Of a stretch of DNA of 64,000 nucleotides, positions 1 to 10,439 are shown in pieces (position 1 is the stretch's first letter; every line of letters starts with the position of its first letter). The notes under the pieces are model-generated. The model worked only from the letters and a program-made list of their open reading frames with translations, was not told the DNA's origin and did no database searches. Both the position numbers and the translations under genes were made by a program. This stretch comes from Candidatus Altimarinota bacterium (GTDB lineage: Bacteria > Patescibacteriota > Gracilibacteria > BD1-5 > UBA6164), in NCBI GenBank assembly GCA_030683605.1, contig JAUXPL010000032.1, forward strand, positions 1-64,000. Direction: 5' to 3'.

Positions 1-128
1 ATTTCTTGAAATGACTTTATTTAGTGGTAATTTCTCTTTTAAAAGTTTATATTTTTCATTCTCCATAAAGTCTTCTTCTTGTCTCAATAAGCCTATTATC
101 TTAACTTAGTTTGGTGAAAGTTTTAAGA

Positions 129-1811
129 ATGCGAGTTGAAAGAGAATTAGAAATATGAGATGATATAGAAAATGAATTAATTTCAAATGCACAATGTGAA
201 GTAAAAGAAGAAGTAATAGAAATAATGGATATACCAGAAAAACATCATTATCAAATAGAAATAGAAGAGTTTTTAGATTCTAGAATAATAAGTCAACAAA
301 AAGCAAAAGAAGCTATATCAAAAGCAATTATATCTAGAATATTGAGTTTCAGACAAAGAAAATGACCAATTGCGTGTCTATATTTTGCTGGACCAACTTG
401 AGTATGAAAAACAGAAATAGTTAAGGCATTAGCAGAACTATTGCTAGGAAATGAAAATAATTATACAAAAATATCATGTGAAAATTATATGGAAAGTCAT
501 ACTAGTACTACACTATTTTGAGCACCTAAAAGTTATATATGATACTGAGAACCTAGTCCACTTGAACATAGTAATATAAATAGACATTATGATTCAGCAA
601 AAAGAATGAATCAATTACATGATATAGTTAGATACTTAGATTGATTCAATATAATTTTATTCGATGAAATAGAAAAAGCTCATTACAATGTAAAACAATC
701 TCTGCTATGAATTATGGATACTGCAAAAGTAGAATTCACTAACTGAAAAATATCTAGATTTGATAATTCCATAATTATATTCACCTCAAATATATGACAA
801 CATGAAATAATCAATTGATCAAACAATATTTGATTTGTAGATAATAATAATTTCGATGAAAAAGCTAATTCAAACATAATTCAAAAATCAATGAAAAGAA
901 ATTTCTCACCAGAATTCAGAGAAAGATTAACTGCTGTAATTGAATTCGAATATTTAACTACTGAAGATTGTAAAAAAATATTAGATAATGATATTACTGA
1001 TATGAAAAATGCAATCAAAAAAAAATACCCTCATAATAATATAAATCTATCAATAGATGAAAATTGAGTTAATCACATATTAAAAAAATGATATTCAAAA
1101 GAAAGATGAGCTAGAGAGTTCCTTAGAACAATCAGTAATGAAATAGAAAATAAATTAATTAATTTTATAGCAGGTGAGAATTTTGAAAAATATATTGTCA
1201 AAAATAAAAATTTAAATTTATATATTTCATATCAAAATAATAAGATAACAATATGAAGATCAAATTATTGAAAAAATGATGACAATAATGAAAATAATGA
1301 AGTAATGTCATTATTTAAAAATACAAATAATTCCGGTTTTAATTGAAAACTAAAAGAATTGAACTTTTTATTTTGAGAGATTTCACAATATATAGAATTG
1401 TATTATTTAAATATGGACTGAGATATAGATTTCAGAGAAGATATTAGCGAAATGGAAGATCAACTAAAATCATATTGATTTACTCGTCAAGACATTCTTG
1501 AAATGAGAAATAGAGCATATATGGAAGAATTGGAAGATATGAATTTCATTACTACTTTTGAATGAATAGATGTATTTTGAGATAATAAAAATATATTTCA
1601 CCCATATAGTCAAAATATAGTATTAAAAATAGTTAAAAAATTTATAGAAAATGATATAGAACATATCAATACAAATAGATTTAAATCTATTATTTTTATG
1701 AAAATTGTGCCTGTAATAATAAAAATACTAAAAGTAGAAGAATTATCTCCAAATCAAGCAAGAGAACTAATAACATATGTTAGAAAAATAATAACTGATA
1801 TAACATTGTAA
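129..1811 (+). CDS. ClpA/ClpB-type AAA+ ATPase, single AAA module
   Basis: About 560 residues with TGA read as Gly. The Walker A motif GPTGVGKT lies at residues 88-95, with two of its glycines encoded TGA. Walker B (ILFDEIEKAH) has D179/E180, followed by a sensor/arginine-finger stretch (NFSPEFRERL). This is the signature of the second AAA domain of ClpA/ClpB/ClpC unfoldases. The family is normally 750-860 aa with two AAA domains and an N domain; only one module is present, with a helical C-terminal extension of about 180 residues. It is therefore a short Clp-like ATPase of unknown substrate, with no ClpP-binding loop that I recognise. ATG at 129 is chosen because an in-frame TAA lies at 102. 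Bases 1-128 show nothing recognisable. Confidence 0.85.
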
Positions 1812-1820
1812 TAGTTTATA

Positions 1821-1850
1821 AAAAAGCATTTTAAAAAATGCTTTTTTTAT
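1821..1850. terminator. Hairpin terminator between convergent genes
   Basis: AGCATTTT/AAAATGCT stem with an A-run on one side and a T-run on the other. It lies just after the Clp-like gene and touches the stop codon of the convergent secreted-protein gene, so it can serve both strands. Confidence 0.75.
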
Positions 1851-2521
1851 TTACAAGTCCATATAGTCCATCTATCTGATACTCCATATCATCATGATCA
1901 TTCTGACGAGGAATTTGCTACCCATCTACCATGAACAGTATTGGTAACTCAATCAAAATATCTAAGTCAAAACCGATTACCATGAGACCAAGAAATTAAA
2001 TAATTTGTTCATTGATAATAAGTAATTCTTCAACATACTTTATTATTTGGTGAAGTTCACCATATTGAATAAGCTCAATTTGAAAAATTATATCAATCAA
2101 GTGGTGACACCTTTAATCAGTCATCAGACCTATTCCAGCATATAACTCAATATATCATTAGCTCTGCTTTTTTAGCAGCACTTGGATTATATGATATTAT
2201 AGAATTCCCTGTTTCTATATAATCAAATTCTTCCGTACAAGAGAATGCAGATCATGCAGATCATATACATCAACTAGCTCAACATATACTTCAAGATGCC
2301 TTGATATTACCTGTTACATCTAGCTTCTCAGTAGGAGATTCATTTCATATACCTACTTTACCAGTTCAATCTGTAAATATTCAGTCCACTTTTGCAAGTA
2401 AATTATTCCATATAGTAGGAGTTAATGGATCTCAATTTGAAACAGGAGTAAAAGCAGCATAAGTAATTCATGCTAAAGAAAACAAAAGTATGTTTATGAT
2501 AAATTGTTTTATATATTTCAT
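1847..2521 (-). CDS. Secreted protein with tail-fibre-like VGIG repeat motif
   Basis: 224 residues. It begins with a clear signal peptide (MKYIKQFIINILLFSLAG, then AxA-like ITYA). The early mature part has GKVGIGNESPTEKLDVTGN, the motif common in phage-tail-fibre-like and bacterial surface proteins ('VGIGTxxPxxKLDVxG'). The C-terminal half is Trp/Gly/Cys rich and ends WTIWTCK. Many glycines are TGA. The likely place is the cell surface or outside the cell. The function is unknown; adhesion is an inference from the motif. Confidence 0.75.
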
Positions 2522-2568
2522 AATATAATTCTTTAATTAATTAATATTTTTTATTATAATTTATTATC

Positions 2569-2602
2569 AAAAAAAGCCAATTTAAATATTTAAATTGGCT
2601 TT
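2569..2602 (-). terminator. Terminator of tex
   Basis: Perfect AAGCCAATTTAAA inverted repeat followed by a T-run in the minus direction, 25 bases past the tex stop codon. Confidence 0.8.
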
Positions 2603-2627
2603 ACAAAACATTTTTTTATTCTATAAA

Positions 2628-4877
2628 TTATAATCATTTCATTGTCAATTGAATCTTCCCTGTTTTATCATTTATTGCAGTTACTTTTACTCTTACTGTC
2701 TGTCATACTTCTACTACTTCTTTTGGATCTTTTACGAAACTATCAGATATTTGAGATACATGAACTAATCAATCATTTTTCATACCTATATCTACAAAAG
2801 CACCAAAAGCAACAACATTTCTAATAACTCATTCTAGAGTATCTCATACTTTTATATCAGCTTTTTCTCCTGATCTTCATGCTTTTTTATGTGTTGAATT
2901 TACTCTTTTTTCTACTCAAGCATTATTTAAAGAATTTAAAATAAATTCTATTGTTCATATAGTTACATCTGGATAAATTTCTTTTAATTCTTTTTCATAT
3001 GTTGAAAATAAAACTGTAGCCTCTTTCTCCTGATAAGGAGAGAGAATTCAAGAGAGAGGTTTTTCCAAATATTTTACCAATTCATATTGTTCTGGATGTA
3101 TATCAGTATTGTCTAATATATCTTTACTTTCTGGTACTCTTAGAAATCAAGCTGCTTGTTCATATACTTTGTCTGATAATTGTTTTTTTAAATGATCTCT
3201 TGATTTGTATGGTCTATTATTATATATCTTTTTTGCTGCTCTTTTATCTATACCTGAGATATAACTCAATACATAGCTTGAAGCTGTATTTACATTTATT
3301 CCTACTTCATTAACAGTATCTTCTACTACATTTCATAGTTTTTCTTCTAATTTCTTTTCTGCTACATCATGCTGATACATACCTACTCATATACTTCAAA
3401 CAGGTACTTTTACCAATTCTGATAAAGGATCTATAAATCTTCTACCGATTGAAACTGTTCATCTATCCAAACTATCTAAATCTGGAAATTCTTCTTGTGC
3501 TGTTTCACTAGCAGAATAAACTGATGCTCCAGATTCATTTACTATATATATTTCTTTATCAGTTAGAGTTTGCAAAATAGTAATAGTTTCATTTACTCAT
3601 GTACCATTTCACACAACTATTACATCTATTTTTTCTGTTTCAAATATTGATTTCAATTTTGATTTTGCATCATTTTCTTGATGTAAATATATTTTATCAA
3701 ATTTAACTGGATTTCATAATTCATCTAATACTACCATCTTACATCATGCTCTATATCATGGGTCTATTGCTAATACTTTTTTACCATATTCAGGTTTAGT
3801 CACCAGTAAATTTGCCAGATTTTTCTTAAAAGTATCGATTGCATCATCTTCTCATACTTCTGATAATATTCATCTAAGTTCATTTTCAACTGATATAAAA
3901 AGTGCTTCATATCAATCCAAAAATGCTTGCTCTAATAATGGAATAAATGGTAAATATACTTTCCTATTTCATCATTTTTCATTGTCTATTCACTTTGGTA
4001 AAGGGAGATGAGATAATATTCTAGAATAATGTTTTTTTATTCATTCTAGAGTCATATCAGTTTTTTCTATTTTTATTCACAATATTCAAATATTTTCTCA
4101 TCTATTTAATGCTAATATTTGATAAGGTTTAAGCCATGAAATTTTTAGACTAAAATCAGAATAAATATCAAATTTTGATATTTGTCCTCTATCTTTTTCA
4201 TTCAATTTTTCTAATGCTTTTTCTGGTTTTTTCTTTGAAATTATTGTTCAATATTTTTGCAGAGTTTCCATTAAATCAGCTCTCAAATCTGAATTAGCAG
4301 ACACTTCAGCAGAAATAATATGCCCACTTCCCTCTAAAATTTCTTCTAATGAATATTCTTTCAGTAAAATATCTAATTGTTCTTGCCCCTTCTCCTCCAA
4401 AGGAGAAGGTTGGGATAAGGTAATTTCAATATTTTTTTTAATGATATCAGCAACGAATTGAAATCATTTTTCAATTGCTATCATTGCTTTAGTTTTCTTT
4501 TTACTTTTGTATGGTTTATATATTTCTTCTACTTCTTTTAATGTTTTTGCTTTCAATATATTATCAAACAACTCTGGAGTCATTTTTCACAATTCCATTA
4601 TTCAGTTTATAGCTGTTTGTTTTGCTTTATATATTTTTTCAGTTTTATCTCTCAACTCTATAATTGCTCTGATTTGTTCTTCATCCAAATTACCTGTTCT
4701 TTCTTTTCTATATCTAGCTATAAATGGAACAGTTGATCACTCAGCTGTTAAATCCAAAACTACTTCTACTTGAAAAGATTTAAATCATAGCTCACTTGAA
4801 ACTACCTCAACATAGTTTGGTACAGCTAATACATATAAATTCTCTCCATCTGTTATTTTGTTATCTATTTGCGTCAT
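2628..4877 (-). CDS. tex: Tex, S1-domain RNA-binding transcription accessory protein
   Basis: 749 residues, normal for Tex (720-780). Near the N terminus is the family block STVPFIARYRKERTGNLDE. The C terminus is an S1 domain (TLEGVIRNVVAFGAFVDIG, then GLVHVSQISDSFVKDP). Tex is a nucleic-acid-binding protein with YqgF-like, HhH and S1 domains, linked to transcription and stress fitness. ATG at 4877 is the only start near the family N terminus. Two short low-complexity peptide insertions (SQPSPLEEKGQEQ and LSGILSPYQEKE) correspond exactly to palindromic repeats in the DNA; the second replaces part of the usual EKPGRDPR region before the S1 domain. The gene is flanked by its own terminator. Confidence 0.95.
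3019..3059. repeat. Palindromic repeat inserted in frame in tex
   Basis: A CTCTTTCTCC...AAGGAGAGAG palindrome and a second GAGAGAGG arm interrupt tex. They encode LSGILSPYQEKE in the tex frame without breaking it. The same CCTCTCC/GGAGAGG family occurs between genes at 12850-12895 and 56140-56232. Confidence 0.7.
4383..4418. repeat. Second palindromic repeat inside tex
   Basis: CCCCTTCTCC TCCAA AGGAGAAGG palindrome plus GGATAAGG. It adds SQPSPLEEKGQ in frame to the N-terminal half of Tex. It belongs to the same family as the 3019-3059 element. Confidence 0.7.
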
Positions 4878-4934
4878 TTAATATAGTTAATTTTAAAGTA
4901 ATATTATTCTATGTGTTTAGATTATTTTGCAAAT

Positions 4935-4970
4935 AAAAAAACAAGAAAAAATATATTTTTTCTTGTTTTT
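4935..4970 (-). terminator. Hairpin terminator
   Basis: AAAAACAAGAAAAAAT/ATTTTTTCTTGTTTTT inverted repeat, just beyond the stop of the NHL remnant on the minus strand. Confidence 0.7.
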
Positions 4971-4976
4971 GGATTG

Positions 4977-5142
4977 TTAGTTACAACTATAAGTTAATTT
5001 TCTTACATTATTAGAATTACTATTTGTTACATAAATATTTCAATTATTATGAACTATTAATCATTGTTGAAATGATCATCCTGTTGAAAGAGTTAAAGTA
5101 GTTTAATTCGGTAAAATCTTATTAATATTTCAAGATGAATAC
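4977..5142 (-). pseudogene. Remnant of an NHL-repeat protein
   Basis: In one frame the minus strand reads SSGNINKILPN, then TAA (5103-5105), then TTLTLSTGGSF, GLIVHNNGNIYVTNSNS and NNVRKLTYSCN before TAA at 4977. This is the end of an NHL beta-propeller repeat (pattern 'GLAVDxxGNIYVxDxxNNxxRK'). In NHL proteins the residue at the internal TAA is usually Gly, so a TGA(Gly) to TAA change would explain the stop. No start codon is present, and the upstream part is cut at the 46-bp repeat at 5143. It looks like the 3' stump of a gene displaced by the pilin gene. Confidence 0.55.
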
Positions 5143-5188
5143 AATTTTTCTTTTTGACTATTTAATATTTTATTTACTTATATTTGCT
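5143..5188. repeat. 46-bp direct repeat, copy downstream of the pilin gene
   Basis: Identical over 46 bp to 6854-6899. The two copies flank the fibrinogen-like pilin gene; this copy includes most of the TAG stop codon of that gene. Confidence 0.9.
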
Positions 5189-6788
5189 ATCTTATATATA
5201 TATATTTTTGATTAGTTTGATCAAAGTGACAATTATAAGAAGAAACTTGAGTTAACGATCAACAAACTTTGCTTGCACATTGGTAAGCTCATCAACAAGT
5301 TCAATGATTTTTTGGTCTCTCCCAAAATCAAAATCAAGAACTTCCTCAAGAATTATGATTCCATCAATTACTTTGCATTCAAAAAGTATGTGAAGTTCAT
5401 TTAACAGATGAAAATCCTTGGAATCAAACATTTAATGGTGAATTTTCATGAGCTCATTTATTCCATCTTACCCATCAAAATGTATTATTCCATGTAGTAT
5501 TATTATTTATATACAAACATTCAGTTCAAAAATTAGCAATTCCTGATTTAAAAACTGGATAATTATTTATATCATTTGTAGAACTCTTAAAATTACTTGT
5601 TAATCAACAGACTTCTGATGCTTTAAAAGCAGATGAAGGATTTATCCATCTAAATAACAATGTCCATCATCATCAATCTGTTGTCATATCACAATAAACA
5701 TTAAATGGTACTTCTCATCAAATTCAATCAATGTCAATACTATATATTCAATCTCAAGTACTGTATCATGATTCCAATATTGTTTTACAACTAGAATTTA
5801 CGATTTTTTGTTTAGTTTCTGACTCATCAGAATTTTTGTATTTAAAATAATTATCTGTATAAGTAGATGCATAAGCTAATACTTCTTTAGATGGATCTAA
5901 TAAATCAATATCTAATGATATTAAATTACTTATTATTGAATCATTTTTTAAAATAGTTCAACTATATGACTCTTGTAATCACTTTAATAACATAACTCTT
6001 GGTAATGAAAAAGCTCTGTCATGTAATCATACGCAACTTTTATCATCCGTATAAGAAATTTTATTATTAGGAATAAATTCAAATCATCAATCATGCTTAA
6101 ATTTACTAGTTTTAAATGAACTTGGTAAATTTTTATATCAAAAATATACTAATTTTCTATCATTTAATAATATATCTAAATCATTTATAGTTGTATCATT
6201 TGTTATAATTGAAGGTAATGCTAATACATTACACAGAGTTCAACTTAATGTTTTTAGAAAATGTCAATTATAATTTCATATAATATAAGCAGTAGCAGTA
6301 GTATTTGAACTAGAGTTAGCAATAGATTTATTATTATTTAATACCAATTCATTTCATTCTACTATTCATCATAATTGATATTCATATCTATTAGAAGTTG
6401 TAGAGTATGTATACTCTTTTCAAGTTAAAGGATCTATTGGAATTTTGTCAATTCTAGATATATTTTTAAATACAGATTCTCAAAAAGTACCTTGATTCCA
6501 AACTATTGAACCACTATATAATATATCCTCTCAATTTGAAACAAATGGAAACTTACTAGAATCAAGCTGAAATAACTCCAAAGAAATTTTCATTCTTGAT
6601 AAATCAGATACCCTAATACTATCTCTTGCTTGACTACCATATCAACTAATTGATATAAAAGCTATTGTTCACAATATAGCTAATATCATAATTACTACTA
6701 TTAACTCTACAAGAGTGAATCCCCCTGTCCTGCGGACATCCCCCTTGATAAGTGGGACTTTTATAAAGCTTATTTTTTGTTTATGCAT
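5187..6788 (-). CDS. Type IV prepilin-like protein with C-terminal fibrinogen-like domain
   Basis: 533 residues. The N terminus carries the class III/prepilin signal (GG, then FTLVELIVVIMILAILGT), so it is inserted in the membrane and processed by a prepilin peptidase. A middle region (IDKIPIDPLTGKEYTY) is shared with the paralogue at 9311. The C-terminal ~200 residues match a fibrinogen-like domain: SCKTILESGYSTGDGIYSID, then VPFNVYCDMTTDGGGWTLL with GGG encoded by three TGA codons in a row, and a Cys/Gly/Trp-rich end (GTCGGAYQCASKVCG). Such domains bind sugars or proteins, so this may be an adhesive pilin; that role is inferred. The leader contains a palindromic repeat encoding KVPLIKGDVRRTGG. 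It stops at TAG 5187. The gene is flanked by 46-bp direct repeats. Confidence 0.85.
6719..6766. repeat. Palindromic repeat inside the prepilin leader sequence
   Basis: Contains GTCC TGC GGAC and CCCCCTTGATAAGTGGG arms. It is read in frame as the positively charged leader just before the prepilin peptidase site. The paralogous pilin at 9311-10258 has a short leader (MQKKHIHYTYKYA) without it. Confidence 0.6.
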
Positions 6789-6853
6789 AATTATTAATAA
6801 TAAATTAAATCCAAAAAATTATACACAAAAAAAAGAAAAATTAAATATTATTT

Positions 6854-6899
6854 AATTTTTCTTTTTGACTATTTAATATTTTATTTACTTATATTTGCT
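6854..6899. repeat. 46-bp direct repeat, copy upstream of the pilin gene
   Basis: Identical to 5143-5188. Its left end forms half of a hairpin (GAAAAATTAAAT/ATTTAATTTTTC at 6834-6863) with the adjacent sequence. It lies between the divergent pilin and HtrA genes. Confidence 0.9.
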
Positions 6900-6990
6900 T
6901 GAATTATATATTTTATATTTTTTTCTTAACTTATTCTTAAAAATATATATTATAATAAAAATATAATTATTTACTAATTGAATTAATCCT

Positions 6991-8151
6991 ATGGAAAATA
7001 AAAACAAAATTATTATAACTATTATTACATTACTAATATTTCTTTCTATAATTTCAGGTGTAATATGAAGCATAGTATTCAATAAATATTTAAATAATAC
7101 TAAAGTAACAGAAACACAAACTAAAGAAACTAAAGTAATAGAAAAAATCACTAATATAACCGATTTACAAAGTGAAATAACAAAAATAGTAAAAGACGTT
7201 GCCCCTTGAGTTGTAAGTATTGTGATAAAAAAAGATTTATTTATATACAGAAATTCACCATTTGGATTTTACTGAAATCCTATATGAAGTGTAAATCAAA
7301 AAGTATGATGATGAACTTGATTTTTTATCACAAAAAAAGGTAAAATTATTACAAATAAACATGTGATAAGTGATAATCAAGCTACTTACACAGTTATTAC
7401 AAATGATAATATCGAATATGATGCAAAAGTAATAGCTACTGATCCAAATAATGATTTGGCTATTTTAGAAATCATGGATGATAAAAAAGAATTCAAAACT
7501 CTTGATTTCGTAAATAAAATAGATGAAATAAATGTATGACAATTCGCAATTGCTATGTGAAATGCTTTATCAGAATTCCAGAATTCTGTATCTCTAGGAG
7601 TAATAAGCTGAAAAAATAGAAATATTAATGATGGTAATAATATGATTTCATGACTAATACAAACTGATGCAGCAATAAATCCTGGAAATAGTGGATGACC
7701 TCTAATAAATTTAGACTGAAAAGTAATGTGAATAAATACAGCTATTATCCAATGAAGTGTATGAATATGATTTTCTATATGATTAACAAAAAACAAAATA
7801 GACTATATGTTGAAATCTATAGATAAATATTGAGTAATCAAAAAACCATACATCTGAATAAATTATATACCTATAAATGAAGAAGTGCAAAATAAATTTA
7901 ATCTAAAAACAAATTATTGATTATATGTAGTGAAACAAGAATGAAGTGTAGTAAATGGAAGTCCTGCAGAAATAGAATGAATAAAGCCTGGAGATATTAT
8001 AACAAAAATAGATAAAGTAAATATTTGAGCAAATTATGACTTAAATCAATTTATACAATGAAAAATACCATGAGAAATTATTAGACTCACAATTATTAGG
8101 GAATGAGAACCAAATGAGATAAATATAGATATGATGTTGTGAGAAGCATAA
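6991..8151 (+). CDS. htrA: HtrA/DegP-type serine protease with PDZ domain
   Basis: 386 residues: an N-terminal membrane anchor (LLIFLSIISGVIGSIVF), a trypsin-like domain with triad H124 (TNKHVISD), D155 (DPNNDLAIL) and S234 (INPGNSGGPL), and a PDZ domain (GSPAEIEGIKPGDIITKI). The protein is expected to face the extracytoplasmic side, degrading or refolding misfolded envelope proteins. Its length is normal for membrane-anchored HtrA. ATG 6991 is followed at once by the lysine-rich start of the anchor. No Shine-Dalgarno sequence is visible. It ends at a bidirectional terminator shared with pilT. Confidence 0.95.
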
Positions 8152-8184
8152 AAAAAAGCAATTCGACGAATTGCTTTTTTTTTA
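8151..8184. terminator. Bidirectional terminator between htrA and pilT
   Basis: AAAAAGCAATTCG/CGAATTGCTTTTT stem with A and T runs on both sides; it overlaps both stop codons. Confidence 0.85.
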
Positions 8185-9228
8185 TGCTTGATCTTTGAAA
8201 TAATTGATATAATCAGACTCTTTTATTAATCATTTATCTCTTAATAAATCTGCATATTTTTGCATATGTATCATTCAATAATTAGATCCTGTTTCTATAT
8301 ATGTAAACATTTGATTGATATTTCAGTTTCTTATTAAATTCTTTATTCAAGTATTTACTATCATTAATTCAAATATTCAGATTCTTCCACCTCATATTCT
8401 AGGAACGAGTCTTTGAGATAATACTCATTTAAGTGACTCTGATAATTTCTCTCTTACTAATGGTTGTGATTCTATTGGGAAAAAACTTATCAATCTGTTA
8501 ACAGTTTGAATAGAGCTAGAAGTATGTAAAGTAGAAATTACCAAATGCCCTGTTTCAGCTAATTCTAATGCAGATTGAACCGTTTCCCTATCTCTTAACT
8601 CTCAAATCATAATAATATTTGGATCTTCTCTAAGAGACGACCTAAGAGCATCTCTGAAACTATTAGTATCAATTCATACTTCTCTTTGAGAAAAAATTGA
8701 TTTATTATCAGTGAATATAAATTCAACAGGATCTTCAATAGTCAATATATGTTCTCACCTCTCATTATTTATTTTTTCTAGTATAGAAACCATAGTTGTA
8801 GATTTACCTGCTCAAGTTGGTCAAGTAATCAAAACAAGTCAACTTTTTAATTCAGTGAATAGCTTAGTAGATGGTGGTAATAATAATTCTTCCATTGTCA
8901 TTACTTTATTAGAGATTCTTCTCATAACAAAAGAAATTTTACCTAATCTATAAAAAGCATTAACTCTAAATGATACTCAATCAGTATGTACATAAGCAAA
9001 ATCCAATTCATGATTAATTAAAAATTTATTAATATTTTCTTTATTTGATTTCAATAATATTATTAATATTTCTTTTATTTTTTGAAGATCTATAACTCAA
9101 AATTCTTCAGCAATAGATAATACTCAATCTATTCTGTAAGTTATCTTATTTCATTCCGATAAATGAATATCAGAAGCATTGTTTTTTATAGCATAATCAA
9201 ATATTGATAATATAAATTCATTTCACAT
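8182..9228 (-). CDS. pilT: PilT-like type IV pilus retraction ATPase
   Basis: 348 residues, as in PilT (345-370). Near the start is DYAIKNNASDIHLSEG, typical of the T2SSE/PilT N domain. The core has Walker A (LVLITGPTGAGKSTT), an Asp box (GEHILTIEDPVEF), a Walker B region (REDPNIIMIGELRD) and a His box (ALELAETGHLVISTLHT). It powers retraction of type IV pili and so fits the two prepilin genes on either side. It starts ATG-TGA (Met-Gly) at 9228. Its stop lies inside the terminator shared with htrA. Confidence 0.93.
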
Positions 9229-9282
9229 ATTTTTTCTAAGTTATAAATAATTAAAATAATGATAACATATATATTTTAAAAA

Positions 9283-9320
9283 ACAAAATAATTCAAGTAA
9301 AATACTTGAATTATTTTGTT
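9283..9320 (-). terminator. Hairpin terminator of the second prepilin gene
   Basis: CAAAATAATTCAAGTA/TACTTGAATTATTTTG inverted repeat, overlapping the TAA stop at 9311. Confidence 0.8.
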
Positions 9321-10258
9321 AAATTATTTACTAAATTTTTGGAATAATTTATAGTTGTTTGATTTGGATTATTAATATCAATATCTAAATCTAATATATT
9401 TTTTATCTCTCATACATCTGCAAATAAGGTTCCATTATATCAATCTTGTATTCATTTCAATAACTTCACCTTTTCCAATGTTCATGAATTTGTATTACTA
9501 AATAATTCAGAACAATTATTATTATCAGAATAAACTAATAAATTATTAGAAAAAAAATCAAATCATCAATACAAGTAAAACTTAGATTTTTTATAAGTAG
9601 CTGGCAAATTATTAAATCAATTATATACCAACCATCAACTATCATGTAAATCAACATAATCAGTAGATAAAGATAATTCGCTAGTAATTATACTTGGTAC
9701 TGATAATATATCACAATTACTTAAATTTATCACTTTTGATACAATTCCATTATAATTTCATTTAACTAATGCTTTTGAATAAACATCTCAAGCATTAACT
9801 TGTGGTATAAAATTGTTAACTAGTAATTTATCACTTATCATTGAAATTTCATCTCATTCAATAATTCAAGCAATTTGATATTGAATTCTATCTTGAGTAA
9901 CTGAATATGAATATTGATTTCATGTTAAAGGATCTAAAGGTATTTTATCTAATTTTGATATATTAGTATAAACTGATTCTCAAAATGTTCATTGATTCCA
10001 AACTATAGCTCAACTATATGTAACATTTATTCAATTTGATGGTATTGGATATTTTCAATTATCAATCTCATATAAATCCATTGAAGTTTTTATACTAAAT
10101 ATATCAGATAATCGAACTCCATCTCTAGATCTAACACTAAATCAAGTATATGAAATAAAAGCTATAGTTCATAATATAGCTAATATAGTTATTACTACTA
10201 TTAATTCAACCAATGTAAATGCATATTTATATGTGTAATGAATATGTTTTTTTTGCAT
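9311..10258 (-). CDS. Type IV prepilin-like protein (paralogue)
   Basis: 315 residues. The prepilin segment is AFTLVELIVVITILAILGT after a short charged leader. The next 150 residues are clearly paralogous to the protein at 5187-6788 (GAIVWNQGTFGESVYTNIS and KLDKIPLDPLTGNQYSYS), but the fibrinogen-like C-terminal domain is absent. It probably forms or decorates type IV pili moved by the adjacent PilT. The residue before F is Ala, not the usual Gly, so prepilin peptidase processing is less certain than for the paralogue. Confidence 0.85.
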
Positions 10259-10380
10259 AATAATATATATAAACTAAGTTAGTATTTCAATTATAACATT
10301 TTTAATAATAAATAAACTTAAAATAAAATTTTTGATTGACAATTATATTTTTATATTTATAAAAAATTTTATAAAAAATT

Positions 10381-10409
10381 TTGATTTATATAACAAATTA
10401 AACTATAAT
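10381..10409 (+). promoter_or_regulatory. Sigma70-like promoter of the TelA operon
   Basis: TTGATT at 10381-10386, a 17-base spacer, then a perfect TATAAT at 10404-10409; the start codon follows 30 bases later. Confidence 0.6.
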
Positions 10410-10439
10410 ATCTGAGTATTTTATTTATAAATTAAAAAT

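Noticed and set aside
5216-5404. Open frame on the plus strand ending YFAFKKYVKFI that looks like the end of a transposase
   Set aside because: The minus-strand pilin frame runs through this region with TGA as Gly and gives a coherent fibrinogen-like C terminus; the plus-strand frame and a second minus-strand frame are by-products of that sequence.
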